A DNA stretch of 64,000 nt from Pseudomonas sp. FP2335 (GTDB lineage Bacteria; Pseudomonadota; Gammaproteobacteria; Pseudomonadales; Pseudomonadaceae): positions 3,493,501-3,557,500 of the forward strand of contig NZ_CP117437.1 in assembly GCF_030687535.1 (NCBI RefSeq). The letters are read 5' to 3'. The notes under the pieces are model-generated. The model was not told the DNA's origin and made no database searches. It saw nothing but the letters and a program-made list of their open reading frames with translations. Positions 43,568 through 52,779 of the stretch are shown here, in pieces. Made by a program: the position numbers and the translations under genes. Within the stretch, counting starts at the first letter, position 1. Each line of letters opens with the position of its first letter.

Positions 43568-43722
43568 GCGTAACGATCCTTGTCAGAAAAGCCCCGGATC
43601 AAATCACGCAGTTTGCCCCTTGCTCAGGTGAGACTTTCCGAGTCGCTCGTAGGAAAGCTCTGGAAAACCACACCACCAAATGCAATAAGAGAATAATCAA
43701 ACTATTAATAATGAATTATTTT

Positions 43723-43813
43723 GATAATTAACATATAACCAAAAAGAACTTCACAGCAGGTTTTTATGGGCATAACGTTAAACCACTCACCGACCCCTTC
43801 TCCAGGCGGAGGT
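43723..43813 (+). promoter_or_regulatory. Sulfur-unit promoter/leader element, copy B
   Basis: GATAATTAACATATAACC begins at 43723, ACCGACCCC at 43789 (66 bp on), and GGCGGAGG at 43805 (16 bp further). The AT-rich block matches copy C at 16 of 18 positions. A -10-like CATAAC lies about 20 bp before ACCGACC. The binding-protein ATG is at 43853. The rest of the 285-bp gap back to the rhs gene shows no other feature. Confidence 0.65.
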
Positions 43814-43852
43814 AGCCGAACCCTTTCTTGATCTGCCTGGAGCCTGCATCCC

Positions 43853-44827
43853 ATGGTCTTTACCACCCCTTTCAAACGCCTGCTCCTGGGCACCGCCCTC
43901 GCCCTTGGACTGCTCGGCACTGCCGGCGCCGCCGACCTGCAACCGCTGCGGGTGGCCAATCAGAAATCGACGATCAAGGCGCTGCTGGAAGCCAGCGGCG
44001 AAACCAGGAATGTGCCTTACGAAATCCAGTGGTCGGAGTTCCCGTCCGCCTCGCCCCTGGGCGAAGCCTTGAACGCGGGGGCCGTGGATATTGGTGCCCT
44101 TGGTGACGCGCCCTACGTGTTTGCCCTCGGTGCCGGTGCCTCGCTCAAGGTGGTCAGCATCATCCACGCCGAAGGGCGCAACACCACCGCGCTGCTGGTG
44201 CCCAAGGACTCGCCGATCAAGACCGTCGCCGACCTCAAGGGCAAGAAGATCGTCACCGGGCGCGGCTCCATCGGCCACTACCTGGCGATCAAGGCCCTGG
44301 CCGAGGCCGGCCTGACCACCAAGGACGTGCAGTTCATTTTCCTGCTGCCCAGCGAATCACGCCTGGTACTGGACAACGGCACGGCTGATGCCTGGTCGAC
44401 CTGGGACCCCTACACCACCGTGGTCACCTCGCAAAGCCAGGCCCGTGTGCTGGTCAGCGGCAACCAGCTGCTGAGCAACCACCTGTACCTGGCAGCCACC
44501 AGCCAGGCCATCGCCGACAAGCGTGTGCAGTTGGACGACTTTGTCGCCCGCCTCGACCGTGCCTACGCCTGGGCCAACACCCACCCCAATGAATACGCCG
44601 CCGCCCAAGCCAAGATCACCGGCCTGCCGCTGCAAGTGCATGTGGAAGTGGCCAAGGACACCCGCCTGACCCCAGTGGCGATTGACGACAGCGTTATCAG
44701 CGGCCTGCAAGCGACCGCCGACACCTATCAAAAAGAAGGCCTGCTGACCAAACACATCGACGTGTCGCAGGGTTTCGACAAGAGCTTTAACGCCAAGCGT
44801 GCCCCCAATTCCCAAGCATCGCGCTGA
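43853..44827 (+). CDS. Sulfonate/taurine-type ABC substrate-binding protein
   Basis: A 324-residue periplasmic binding protein of the SsuA/TauA/NMT1 group. A signal peptide (FKRLLLGTALALGLLGTAGA) precedes LQPLRVANQKSTIKALLEAS; the family blocks QWSEFPSASPLGEALNAGAVDIGALGDAP, TVADLKGKKIVTGRGSIGHYLAIKAL and DAWSTWDPYTT follow. It would bind an aliphatic or aromatic sulfonate or related ester. No permease or ATPase gene is adjacent, so it must share a transporter encoded elsewhere. GGAG lies 10 bp before the ATG. First gene of an operon with flavin monooxygenases, behind leader copy B. Confidence 0.87.
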   Translation: MVFTTPFKRLLLGTALALGLLGTAGAADLQPLRVANQKSTIKALLEASGETRNVPYEIQWSEFPSASPLGEALNAGAVDIGALGDAPYVFALGAGASLKVVSIIHAEGRNTTALLVPKDSPIKTVADLKGKKIVTGRGSIGHYLAIKALAEAGLTTKDVQFIFLLPSESRLVLDNGTADAWSTWDPYTTVVTSQSQARVLVSGNQLLSNHLYLAATSQAIADKRVQLDDFVARLDRAYAWANTHPNEYAAAQAKITGLPLQVHVEVAKDTRLTPVAIDDSVISGLQATADTYQKEGLLTKHIDVSQGFDKSFNAKRAPNSQASR

Positions 44828-44857
44828 TAAAAAGCATCGCGCCAACAGGAGCAGAAC

Positions 44858-46204
44858 ATGAGCAAGCCACGTCAACTCAAACTCGGAGCCATGGTCCACG
44901 GCGTCGGTCACGGCTGGGGCGAATGGCGCCATCCGCAGGCCCAACCGGACGCCAGCACCAACTTCGGCTTCTACAAGCAGCAGACTGAACTGGCCGAAGC
45001 CGCGAAGTTCGACTTCGTGTTCATCGCCGACAGCCTGCACATCCACGCCAAGTCCAGCCCGCACTACCTCAACCGCTTCGAGCCGCTGACCATCCTCTCG
45101 GCACTCGCGGCGATCACCACCCACATCGGCCTGGTCGCCACTGTGACCGTCAGCTACACCGAGCCCTACCAGGTAGCGCGCCAGTTCGCGTCCCTGGACC
45201 ATATCAGCGGCGGCCGTGCCGGCTGGAACGTAGTGACCTCGTGGCTGAGCGGCACCGCCGACAACTTCGGCAAGGCCGAGCATCCGCCCCACGCCGTGCG
45301 CTACCGCATCGCCAAGGAACACGTGAACGCGGTCAAGGGCCTGTGGGACTCGTGGGAAGACGACGCCTTCGCCTACAACAAGCACAGCGGCGAATTTTTC
45401 ACCCCGGGCAAGCTGCACGCGCTGAACCACAAGGGCGAGTTCTTCTCGGTCAAGGGCCCGCTGAACATTGCGCGTTCGCGCCAGGGCCAGCCGGTGATTT
45501 TCCAGGCAGGCACGTCTGAAGACGGGCGCAACTTTGCCGCTGAAAATGCCGATGCGATCTTTGTCCACGTAGAGAGCATCGAGGAAGGCCTGGCGTATTC
45601 CCAGGACCTCAAGCGCCGCGCCAAGGGTTTTGGTCGCGACCCCGACAGCCTGTCGATCCTGCCCGGCATCCGCCCGATTGTCGGCCGCGATGCCGCCGAA
45701 GTGGAAAGCCGCTACCAGCAAGCCGTGGACCTGGTCACCGTCGAGGACGCCATCGTCGCCCTCGGCCGCCCGTTCAACGACCACGACTTCAGCAAATATC
45801 CACTGGACGAACCCTTCCCGGAACTGGGCGACCTCGGCTCCAACAGCCAAAAAGGCGGTTCCGACCGGATCAAGCAGTTAGCCAGGGATGAAGGCCTGAG
45901 CCTGCGCGAAGTGGCCCTGCGTTTCTCGCGGCCCAAGCGTGATTTTGTCGGCACCCCGGAGCAAGTCGCCGATGCGATCCAGACCTGGTTCGAGCGCGGC
46001 GCCAGCGATGGCTTCATCGTCAACTCGGTGCTGCCGGACGGCCTGCAATACTTCACCGAACTGGTGGTGCCGGTACTGCAGCAACGCGGCCTGTTCCGTA
46101 GCGAATACAGCGGCCAGACCCTGCGCGACAACCTCGGCCTGGACGTACCGGCCAACCGTTACAGCGTCGCCAACGAGAAAGAAAAACAGGAGGCGCTGGC
46201 ATGA
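44858..46204 (+). CDS. NtaA/SnaA/DszA-family flavin-dependent monooxygenase
   Basis: A 448-residue luciferase-like monooxygenase of the nitrilotriacetate/dibenzothiophene-sulfone (DszA) class, longer than SsuD. It opens [19 protein letters not shown] and has the family blocks [56 protein letters not shown] and [26 protein letters not shown]. It probably cleaves a C-S or C-N bond using reduced flavin made by a separate reductase, not encoded here. AACAGGAG lies about 8 bp before the ATG. The stop overlaps the start of the peroxiredoxin-like gene (ATGA). Confidence 0.9.
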   Translation: MSKPRQLKLGAMVHGVGHGWGEWRHPQAQPDASTNFGFYKQQTELAEAAKFDFVFIADSLHIHAKSSPHYLNRFEPLTILSALAAITTHIGLVATVTVSYTEPYQVARQFASLDHISGGRAGWNVVTSWLSGTADNFGKAEHPPHAVRYRIAKEHVNAVKGLWDSWEDDAFAYNKHSGEFFTPGKLHALNHKGEFFSVKGPLNIARSRQGQPVIFQAGTSEDGRNFAAENADAIFVHVESIEEGLAYSQDLKRRAKGFGRDPDSLSILPGIRPIVGRDAAEVESRYQQAVDLVTVEDAIVALGRPFNDHDFSKYPLDEPFPELGDLGSNSQKGGSDRIKQLARDEGLSLREVALRFSRPKRDFVGTPEQVADAIQTWFERGASDGFIVNSVLPDGLQYFTELVVPVLQQRGLFRSEYSGQTLRDNLGLDVPANRYSVANEKEKQEALA

Positions 46205-46884
46205 GCGAATCCCTCAACCGTCAGCTGGCGGACCTGCACGCCGAACGGGTCGCGACCTGGGCGCCGCAAGCGCTGCAGATCAATATCGACCAGCGCCAAC
46301 GCCTGGTGGCTGAAGCACGCCCCGACGACTACGTGCAGGTCGGCGATGAGCTGGACCCGTTCACCCTGCTCAATGTCGAAGGCGGCGAACTCAACCGCGA
46401 GTCGCTGCTGGCCGACGGCCCCGCGGTGCTGATCTTCTTCCGCTTTGCCGGCTGCCCGGCGTGCAACATCGCCCTGCCCTATTACGAGCGCCAGCTCTAC
46501 CCACGCCTGCGCGAGCTCGGCGTGCCGCTGGTGGCAGTCAGCCCGCAAGTGCCCGAGCGCCTGGTGGAGATCAAGACCCGCCACGCCCTGCAATTGCTGG
46601 TGGCCAGTGACCGAGACAACAACCTCGCGCGGCGCCTGGGGATTCTCTACAGCTTTGACGAGGCCTCGCGTAACGCGGCGCTGGCCAAGGGCAACAGCAT
46701 CGGCGAAACCACTGGCACCGGCACCTGGGAATTGCCGCAGCCGACGGTCGTAGTGATTGCCAGGGATGGCACGGTGGCGTTTGTGCAGGTGAGTCCGGAT
46801 TGGTTGGTACGCACGCAAGCCGAGCCGGTGTTGCAGGTGGTGGAGCGTTTACTGGGCCATCAAGCCGTACGACTGGCCATCTGA
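46201..46884 (+). CDS. AhpC/TSA-family peroxiredoxin-like protein
   Basis: A 227-residue thioredoxin-fold protein. The redox site is [18 protein letters not shown] with Cys85 and Cys88, a CxxC rather than the single peroxidatic Cys of AhpC, so thiol-disulfide activity or an atypical peroxidase is possible. The C-terminal [21 protein letters not shown] is the usual AhpC/TSA strand. It starts in the monooxygenase stop codon, so both are made together. It may remove peroxide formed by uncoupled flavin, or reduce a sulfur intermediate; both are inference. Confidence 0.8.
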   Translation: MSESLNRQLADLHAERVATWAPQALQINIDQRQRLVAEARPDDYVQVGDELDPFTLLNVEGGELNRESLLADGPAVLIFFRFAGCPACNIALPYYERQLYPRLRELGVPLVAVSPQVPERLVEIKTRHALQLLVASDRDNNLARRLGILYSFDEASRNAALAKGNSIGETTGTGTWELPQPTVVVIARDGTVAFVQVSPDWLVRTQAEPVLQVVERLLGHQAVRLAI

Positions 46885-46897
46885 GCCCACACTCTCC

Positions 46898-46988
46898 TGT
46901 GGGAGCGGGCTTGCTCGCGAAAGCGGTACATCAGTCACGCATGTGTTAACTGACCCACCGCTTTCGCGAGCAAGCCCGCTCCCACATT
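46898..46988. repeat. REP pair (inverted) inside the sulfur operon
   Basis: TGTGGGAGCGGGCTTGCTCG and the inverted CGAGCAAGCCCGCTCCCACA frame a 35-bp spacer. It lies between the peroxiredoxin-like and the acyl-CoA-dehydrogenase-like genes, 13 bp after the stop, and may lower or differentially stabilise downstream expression. Confidence 0.88.
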
Positions 46989-47008
46989 TTCTGACCGAGT
47001 ACATTCCT

Positions 47009-48178
47009 ATGACCCAACCGTCACTACGCTCCGTGGAAGTCGCCAATTTCGAAGCCCTGCTCGAACGCCTCAGCGCCGAACTGGCCAGCACCGCGCAGCT
47101 CTACGACGAAAGCGGCGCCTTCCCCCATGCCAATTTCAAACGCCTGCACGAACACGGCCTGGTCGCCCTCACCGTGCCCAAATCCCTCGGTGGCGGCGGG
47201 GCCAGCCTGCCCCAGGCACGCAAGGCGATCAGTGCGATCGCCAAGGGCGAACCCTCCACCGCACTGATCCTGATGATGCAATACCTGCAACACACGCGCC
47301 TGCAAGACAGCAAGACCTGGCCCGCGCACCTGCGCACCCAAGTCGCCGAAGACGCCGTGCGCAACGGCGGGTTGATCAATGCCCTGCGCGTCGAACCCGA
47401 CCTCGGCACCCCGGCCCGTGGCGGCTTGCCGGCGACCACCGCCGTACGCACCGCCGAGGGCTGGCGCATCAGCGGGCGCAAGATCTACTCCACCGGCAGC
47501 CACGGCCTGAGCTGGTTCGGCGTGTGGGGCCGCAGCAATGACGCCGACCCGCTGGTGGGTACCTGGTTGGTGCCCAAGGACAGCCCCGGCGTGACCATCA
47601 TCGACACCTGGGACCACCTCGGCATGCGCGCCACGTGCAGCCACGAAGTGGTGCTCGACAACGTGCTGGTGCCGCTGGACCACGCCGTCAGTGTCAGCCC
47701 GTGGAGCGCGCCGTCGCCGGAACTGGACGCCGAAGGGTTCCTGTGGATGTCGGTGTTGCTGTCCTCGGTCTATGACGCCGTGGCCCAGGCGGCGCGTGAC
47801 TGGCTGGTGAACTGGCTGGAAGAACGCCAACCGTCCAACCTCGGCGCGGCGCTGTCGACCCTGCCGCGCTTCCAGGAAACCGTCGGCCATATCGACACCC
47901 TGCTGTTCGCCAACCGTAGCCTGCTCGACGCCGCGGCCGAAGGCCACACCCCGGCCGCGAATGCCGCGCAGTTGAAGTACCTGGTGACCAACAACGCGAT
48001 TCGCGCCGTCGAGTTGGCCATCGAGGCCTCCGGCAACCCAGGCCTGTCGCGTCACAACCCGCTGCAACGCCACTACCGCGATGTGCTCTGCAGCCGCGTG
48101 CACACACCGCAGGACGACGCCGTATTGCAAGGCGCCGGCAAGGCCGCTTTCGCCCAACGCCAAAAGGAGCGCACATGA
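47009..48178 (+). CDS. Acyl-CoA-dehydrogenase-like flavoprotein, SfnB/DszC type
   Basis: A 389-residue protein of the acyl-CoA dehydrogenase fold: N-terminal helices (FEALLERLSAELASTAQLYDES), middle beta domain (EGWRISGRKIYSTGSHGLSWFGVWG, DTWDHLGMRATCSHEVVLDNVLVP) and C-terminal helical domain (NPLQRHYRDVLCSRVHTPQDDAVLQG). The ending lacks the usual catalytic glutamate context of fatty-acid enzymes and looks like the SfnB/DszC flavin monooxygenase branch used on sulfones and thiophenes. ATG 47009 follows the REP; the in-frame region before it is REP sequence. The stop overlaps the next gene (ATGA). Confidence 0.85.
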   Translation: MTQPSLRSVEVANFEALLERLSAELASTAQLYDESGAFPHANFKRLHEHGLVALTVPKSLGGGGASLPQARKAISAIAKGEPSTALILMMQYLQHTRLQDSKTWPAHLRTQVAEDAVRNGGLINALRVEPDLGTPARGGLPATTAVRTAEGWRISGRKIYSTGSHGLSWFGVWGRSNDADPLVGTWLVPKDSPGVTIIDTWDHLGMRATCSHEVVLDNVLVPLDHAVSVSPWSAPSPELDAEGFLWMSVLLSSVYDAVAQAARDWLVNWLEERQPSNLGAALSTLPRFQETVGHIDTLLFANRSLLDAAAEGHTPAANAAQLKYLVTNNAIRAVELAIEASGNPGLSRHNPLQRHYRDVLCSRVHTPQDDAVLQGAGKAAFAQRQKERT

Positions 48179-49119
48179 CTCAGGTGATTATCGCCAGCCA
48201 GCTGGATGAAGATTTCAACCAGGTGATCCGCGAGCGCCTCGCTGCGATCCACCCCGAGGCCAAAGTCATCGGTGTGCCCGTGGGCGTCCCCAGTGACCTG
48301 CCATCCCAGGCGAATATCCTGCTGGCGCGGCCGATCAACGTACGCGGCTACACCGCCCCGGACACCCCGCCACCGGGCTGGCCCTACGGCACGCAGTGGG
48401 TGCACCTGGTGTCGTCGGGCATCGATTTCTACCCGCACTGGCTGTTCAACGGCCCGCCGGTGACCACCTCGCGCGGCAGTGCCGCCGACAACCTGGCCGA
48501 GTTCGCCCTGGCCGCGATCTTTGCCGCGTCCAAGCACCTGCCGGACATCTGGGTGAAGGACTCACACTGGAACTTCACCCCGCTGCGCCCGCTCAAGGGC
48601 ACCACCCTGGGCATTCTCGGCTTTGGCGCGATTGGCGAGCGCCTGGCGCAGAAAGCCCAGGCCCTGGGGATCAACGTTGTGGCGTTGCGCCAGAGCCAGG
48701 CGCCCTTCAGCGCAGGCGTGGACGCCGCCAAGGACATCCACGACCTGTTCGCCCGTGCCGACCACCTGGTGGTGGCCGCACCATTGACCGAGGCCACGCG
48801 CAACCTCATCAACCGCGATGTGCTCGCCAGCGCCAAGCCGGGGCTGCATCTGATCAACATTGCGCGGGGTGGCTTGCTGGATCAGGAGGCGTTGCTGCAG
48901 GCGCTGGATAATGGCCAGGTTGGCTTGGCCTCGCTGGACGTGACCGAGCCCGAGCCGTTGCCAGATGGGCACCCGCTGTACACGCACCCGCGGGTGAGGT
49001 TGTCGCCGCATACCTCGGCGATTTCCACCAACAGTCGCCATGAGATTGCGGAGACGTTCTTGGCGAATCTGGAGCGCTATGTCGCCGGTTCTGAGCTGGC
49101 CAACCTCGCCAAACCCTGA
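48175..49119 (+). CDS. D-isomer-specific 2-hydroxyacid dehydrogenase
   Basis: A 314-residue NAD(P)-dependent dehydrogenase. The nucleotide fold shows TLGILGFGAIGERLAQKAQ; catalytic residues are Arg in NIARGGLLDQEAL, Glu in DVTEPEPLPDGHPL, and His in LSPHTSAISTN. It would reduce or oxidise a 2-keto/2-hydroxy acid, perhaps one released from a sulfur compound, which is inference. It overlaps the flavoprotein gene by 4 bp. The TonB receptor gene follows after a REP pair and its own leader. Confidence 0.88.
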   Translation: MTQVIIASQLDEDFNQVIRERLAAIHPEAKVIGVPVGVPSDLPSQANILLARPINVRGYTAPDTPPPGWPYGTQWVHLVSSGIDFYPHWLFNGPPVTTSRGSAADNLAEFALAAIFAASKHLPDIWVKDSHWNFTPLRPLKGTTLGILGFGAIGERLAQKAQALGINVVALRQSQAPFSAGVDAAKDIHDLFARADHLVVAAPLTEATRNLINRDVLASAKPGLHLINIARGGLLDQEALLQALDNGQVGLASLDVTEPEPLPDGHPLYTHPRVRLSPHTSAISTNSRHEIAETFLANLERYVAGSELANLAKP

Positions 49120-49148
49120 CACCACCCAATAAATGGGGGAGCGGGATT

Positions 49149-49240
49149 GTGTGGGAGCGGGCTTGCTCGCGAATGCAGTGTGTCAGTCAATGAATAGGTT
49201 GACTGATTCACCGCATTCGCGAGCAAGCCCGCTCCCACAT
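49149..49240. repeat. REP pair (inverted)
   Basis: TGTGGGAGCGGGCTTGCTCG and its inverted partner around a 45-bp spacer, in the 311-bp gap between the dehydrogenase and the TonB receptor. The remainder of the gap is the AT-rich control region of the receptor. Confidence 0.88.
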
Positions 49241-49309
49241 TGGGTATTGGGCGAGCCGGAAATATAATCAGAAAATAGCATCTAACTAACAAATACCATG
49301 CATATTATT

Positions 49310-49398
49310 AATAATTAACATATAACAAAACGGACTTTTACGAACGCCTTTCATATCCATATTGTTACAGCCAGCACCGACCCCTGACCAGGTGGAGG
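49310..49398 (+). promoter_or_regulatory. Sulfur-unit promoter/leader element, copy C
   Basis: AATAATTAACATATAACA begins at 49310, ACCGACCCC at 49376 (66 bp on), and GGTGGAGG at 49391 (15 bp further). CATATT about 20 bp before ACCGACC is a possible -10. A further AT-rich repeat-like stretch (ATAGCATCTAACTAAC, about 49274) resembles the region before the dioxygenase operon. The receptor ATG is at 49431. Confidence 0.65.
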
Positions 49399-49430
49399 CC
49401 TTGCCAACCCCACTTTCTCAGGACATCACC

Positions 49431-51551
49431 ATGAGCCATGCCCGTGTGCCCAGCCGCCTCACCCTCGCCGCTTCCCTCGCCTTGCTCGGCGTCTACGCCC
49501 ACGCCGATGACACCGCCCTGCCGGTGGTGAATGTCACCGCCGAACACCGCAGCGAAGACCTGCAGAAAACCCCGCTGGCGATTTCCGCATTCGACGAGCA
49601 GACCCTGGACGACAAACAGATCCGCAGCGTGCGCGACCTCTCCGGCCAGGTGCCGAACCTGACCCTCAGTCGCCAGTCGATCTCCTACAGCGCGCAGACC
49701 TATGGCATCCGTGGCATCGGCGAAACCGACCCGATCCAGGAAGCCGCCGTGGCGGTGTATGCCGACGACCTGTACATCCCCCGCGCCATTTCCTCGATGC
49801 TCGACTTCAACGATGTCGAGCGCGTCGAAGTGCTGCGCGGCCCCCAGGGCACACTGTACGGACGCAACAGCAGCGCCGGGGCGATCCGCGTGATCACCCG
49901 CGACCCGAACCAGCAGACCCGTGGTTTCGTCGAACTTGGCGCCGGTAACTACAACGCGCAGAACGGCCGCGTCCTGATCAGCGGCCCGCTGGTGGACAAC
50001 GCGCTGTTCGCCAGCTTCTCGGCGATCCGCCTGAGCCGCGACGGCACCGTGTCAAACCCGACGCGGGGCAAGGACGTGAACAACGTCGACATCCAGTCCT
50101 ATCGCGGCAAGCTGCGCTACAAGCCCGAGGATTCACCGTGGGATGTGCAACTGACGCTGGCCGGCACCTTTGATCGCGGTGACACCACCAGCTATTCGCC
50201 CTTCGATGCCAGCGGGCATTTCGACAAGTTCAAGAGCTACAGCAGCCTCGACCCGAAAAACCGCCTCGACCAGGGCAGTTCGGTGTTACGCGCCCTCTAT
50301 GCGATCGACGATCACCTGAACGTCAAGTCGGTCACCGCCTGGTCCTCGTTCAACCAGCCGGTGGACTACGACAACTCCGGCCAGGCCGCGCTGATCCAGA
50401 ACAACCTGATCCTCTACAAGCAGAACTACGCGACCCAGGAGTTCCAACTCAACGGCGACTACGACGCCTTCAGCTTCAGCACCGGCCTGTACCTGTACCG
50501 CGAGCGCTTCGACGCCGACCGCGACAACCTCACCTATTCCATCCCACGCAACCGCGTGATCGGACAGGGCCAGTACAGCACCACCAACACTGAAAGCTAT
50601 GCGCTCTACGGCCAGGGCACCTACAAGATCACCCCGCAACTGTCGCTGATCGCCGGCCTGCGCTTTACTCGCGAGCACAAGAACTTCGAGTTCACCAACT
50701 ACGCGATCAACACCGACCGGCAGATCACCGGCACTAACTTTGCCGCCGAGTCGAGCAAGTCCTGGCAGTCCACCAGCCCGAAACTCGGCTTCGAATACGC
50801 CTGGACCCCGCACCTGAACCAGTACGCCTACGTCGCCAAGGGCTTCAAGGCCGGCGGCTACGACAACCGTGCACCGACCCGCGCCGCCGCCGAGCAGGCG
50901 TTCTCGCCGGAAGACGTGACCACCTGGGAAACCGGCTTGAAGGGTGACTTCTTCGACCAGCGCCTGCGCGCCAACGTTGCGTTGTTCTACAACGACTACA
51001 AGGACCTGCAGACCAACGCCTACGACCCGGCGCTGGGCGTGAGCCTGCGCACCAACGTCGGCCAGGCCCACACCTACGGCGTCGAGCTGGAGACCCTCAC
51101 CGCCCTGAGCCGCGACTTGCAACTGACCGCCAACCTCGGCTACCTGGAAAGCCAGTACGACGACTTCCAGAACGCCAGCGGCGCAGGCGTGGATGCCAAC
51201 GGCAAGCACCTGGTGTTCTCGCCGCGCTGGAACGCCAGCGTCGGTCTCAACTACACAATCCCGGCCGGATTGCCGGGCACGTGGCTGGCGGGCACGGATG
51301 CGCAGTTCCAGACCAAGTCCTGGGCCAACGCACTGAACGACGACATCCAGGAAGTGCCGCAGCAAACCTTCTGGAACGCCAACACCCGCTACATCAGCGG
51401 CGACGGCCACTGGACCACCACCCTCGCGGTGAAAAACCTGCTGGACCGCGCCTATCCGCAATCGGTGGGCTACGTGCCGTCCAGCGGTGCGCGCTACTAC
51501 TCGGTCAACGACCCGCGCACCGTGTTGCTGTCAGTGCGCTACGACCTCTGA
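49431..51551 (+). CDS. TonB-dependent outer membrane receptor (sulfur island)
   Basis: A 706-residue outer membrane receptor. After the signal peptide (LTLAASLALLGVYAHA) come a TonB-box-like stretch (LPVVNVTAE), the plug domain (KTPLAISAFDEQTLDDKQI, VERVEVLRGPQGTLYGRNSSAGAIRVITRDP) and a 22-strand barrel ending FSV-type in VLLSVRYDL. It lacks siderophore-receptor hallmarks at the N-terminus such as a signalling domain. Its leader copy C ties it to the sulfur units, so uptake of a sulfonate or sulfate ester is likely. ATG 49431 opens the signal peptide; the frame upstream to 49362 lies in the leader. Convergent with tonB. Confidence 0.88.
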   Translation: MSHARVPSRLTLAASLALLGVYAHADDTALPVVNVTAEHRSEDLQKTPLAISAFDEQTLDDKQIRSVRDLSGQVPNLTLSRQSISYSAQTYGIRGIGETDPIQEAAVAVYADDLYIPRAISSMLDFNDVERVEVLRGPQGTLYGRNSSAGAIRVITRDPNQQTRGFVELGAGNYNAQNGRVLISGPLVDNALFASFSAIRLSRDGTVSNPTRGKDVNNVDIQSYRGKLRYKPEDSPWDVQLTLAGTFDRGDTTSYSPFDASGHFDKFKSYSSLDPKNRLDQGSSVLRALYAIDDHLNVKSVTAWSSFNQPVDYDNSGQAALIQNNLILYKQNYATQEFQLNGDYDAFSFSTGLYLYRERFDADRDNLTYSIPRNRVIGQGQYSTTNTESYALYGQGTYKITPQLSLIAGLRFTREHKNFEFTNYAINTDRQITGTNFAAESSKSWQSTSPKLGFEYAWTPHLNQYAYVAKGFKAGGYDNRAPTRAAAEQAFSPEDVTTWETGLKGDFFDQRLRANVALFYNDYKDLQTNAYDPALGVSLRTNVGQAHTYGVELETLTALSRDLQLTANLGYLESQYDDFQNASGAGVDANGKHLVFSPRWNASVGLNYTIPAGLPGTWLAGTDAQFQTKSWANALNDDIQEVPQQTFWNANTRYISGDGHWTTTLAVKNLLDRAYPQSVGYVPSSGARYYSVNDPRTVLLSVRYDL

Positions 51552-51556
51552 GGCGC

Positions 51557-52321
51557 CTATTTGATGCGGTAGTGGAAGGTGTTGCGCACCGCCGGTACGG
51601 CGACCGCCTTGCCCTCAACGATGCGCGGCTGGTAGCGGAAGGTGTTCGCCGCCGCCAGTGAAGGCCGCATGAACAATGGATGGCAGCCGTCGAGCACCCG
51701 GGGATTTTCCACGCGGCCCTGGGGGTTGACGGTGTACTCCACGGAGCAATCGCCTTCGATGTTCTTGTCCAGGGCGCGCTCCGGGTAGTCCGGAGCTTGC
51801 TTGCTCAAGGGCTGGTATTGGCGGCTGTCAAACGCCGGGGCTGCCGCCGGGGCCGCAGGACGGGCGCGTTCGGCGGCCAGGCGTTGTTGGTCCAGGCGCT
51901 GCTGTTCCAACTCGCGGTTGCGCTGCTCGGTCGCCAGTCGCTCTTGCTGCTGCGCGATTTTCTGGTCCTCGACCCGCTTGCGGGCCAAGGCGGCTTTCTC
52001 CAGCTTTTGCGCCTGGATCCGTGGATCGACCACGGGTTTGGGCGGTACCGGCACGGCAACCGGCTCCGGTGGCGCGGGGGGTACGACGGCCACTGGCTCA
52101 GGCACCGGCGCGGGCGCCGGTGGCAGCATCACCAACTGGGTGTGCATCACCCGTGGTGCCTCCACCAGCGGTTTTTCCGTGGACCAGCCCAGCATCAGCG
52201 CGGCCAACACACCGACGTGCAGCGCCACCGCGATGCTCGCCGCCAAGCTGTTGCGCCAAAACCCCGCCGTGTCCCGGGGCAGCCTTGCCAGCGTTGGACT
52301 GTGCATGATCATCGCCGTCAT
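51557..52321 (-). CDS. tonB: TonB energy-transducing protein
   Basis: A 254-residue periplasm-spanning protein that couples ExbB-ExbD to outer membrane receptors. One membrane helix at about residues 22-46 (SLAASIAVALHVGVLAALML), a proline-rich span (PPAPAPVPEPVAVVPPAPPE), an alanine/glutamine-rich charged coiled coil at about 100-160, and a TonB C-terminal domain at about 165-254. That domain has two cysteines (GDCSVEY and LDGCHPLF) that could form a disulfide, unusual for TonB and recalling TolA. It overlaps exbD by 4 bp. Third gene of exbB-exbD-tonB. Confidence 0.85.
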   Translation of the reverse strand: MTAMIMHSPTLARLPRDTAGFWRNSLAASIAVALHVGVLAALMLGWSTEKPLVEAPRVMHTQLVMLPPAPAPVPEPVAVVPPAPPEPVAVPVPPKPVVDPRIQAQKLEKAALARKRVEDQKIAQQQERLATEQRNRELEQQRLDQQRLAAERARPAAPAAAPAFDSRQYQPLSKQAPDYPERALDKNIEGDCSVEYTVNPQGRVENPRVLDGCHPLFMRPSLAAANTFRYQPRIVEGKAVAVPAVRNTFHYRIK

Positions 52322-52764
52322 TGCGGGGCCTCGGTCACCAGCCCCAGGTTGCTCACACCGCCTTTCTGCAACACCGCCATGGCCGCGACCACGCGGCCGT
52401 AGCCGGCGTTATCGTCGGCGCGGATGTACACCTGGGTGTCACTGCGCGCCGCCACCACCTGCATGACCTTGGCGCCCATTTCATCCAGGCTCACGGCGCT
52501 GTCGGTCTGGTGCGTGGTGTCCAGTTCGCCACCGAGGTTCCAGTAGTAGCCACCGTCGGCTTTCACCGACAACGTCAGGATCTGCTGGCGCGTGTCGGTG
52601 GCCAGCGCCTCGGCGGCGACCTTGGGCAGTTCGATCTTCACGCCCTGGGTCAGCATCGGCGCGGTGACCATGAAGATCACCAGCAGCACCAGCATCACGT
52701 CGATATACGGCACCACGTTCATCTCGGCCTTGGGCCCGTGCTTGCGTTGCGGCCTGGTCAGCAT
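52318..52764 (-). CDS. exbD: ExbD/TolR-family biopolymer transport protein
   Basis: A 148-residue inner membrane protein: short cytoplasmic start, one helix containing the proton-channel aspartate (EMNVVPYIDVMLVLLVIFMV), and a periplasmic domain (DTQVYIRADDNAGYGRVVAAMAVLQKGG). It forms the proton-driven motor with ExbB. The sequence is of the TolR-like branch. Stop overlaps the tonB start; 15 bp after exbB. Confidence 0.9.
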   Translation of the reverse strand: MLTRPQRKHGPKAEMNVVPYIDVMLVLLVIFMVTAPMLTQGVKIELPKVAAEALATDTRQQILTLSVKADGGYYWNLGGELDTTHQTDSAVSLDEMGAKVMQVVAARSDTQVYIRADDNAGYGRVVAAMAVLQKGGVSNLGLVTEAPQ

Positions 52765-52779
52765 CGTCTTGCTCCTCTT

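Noticed and set aside
43723..43813. SAM-type riboswitch before the sulfur operon
   Set aside because: No hairpin conserved among the three leader copies and the middle part is not conserved; the blocks do not match riboswitch cores I can recall.
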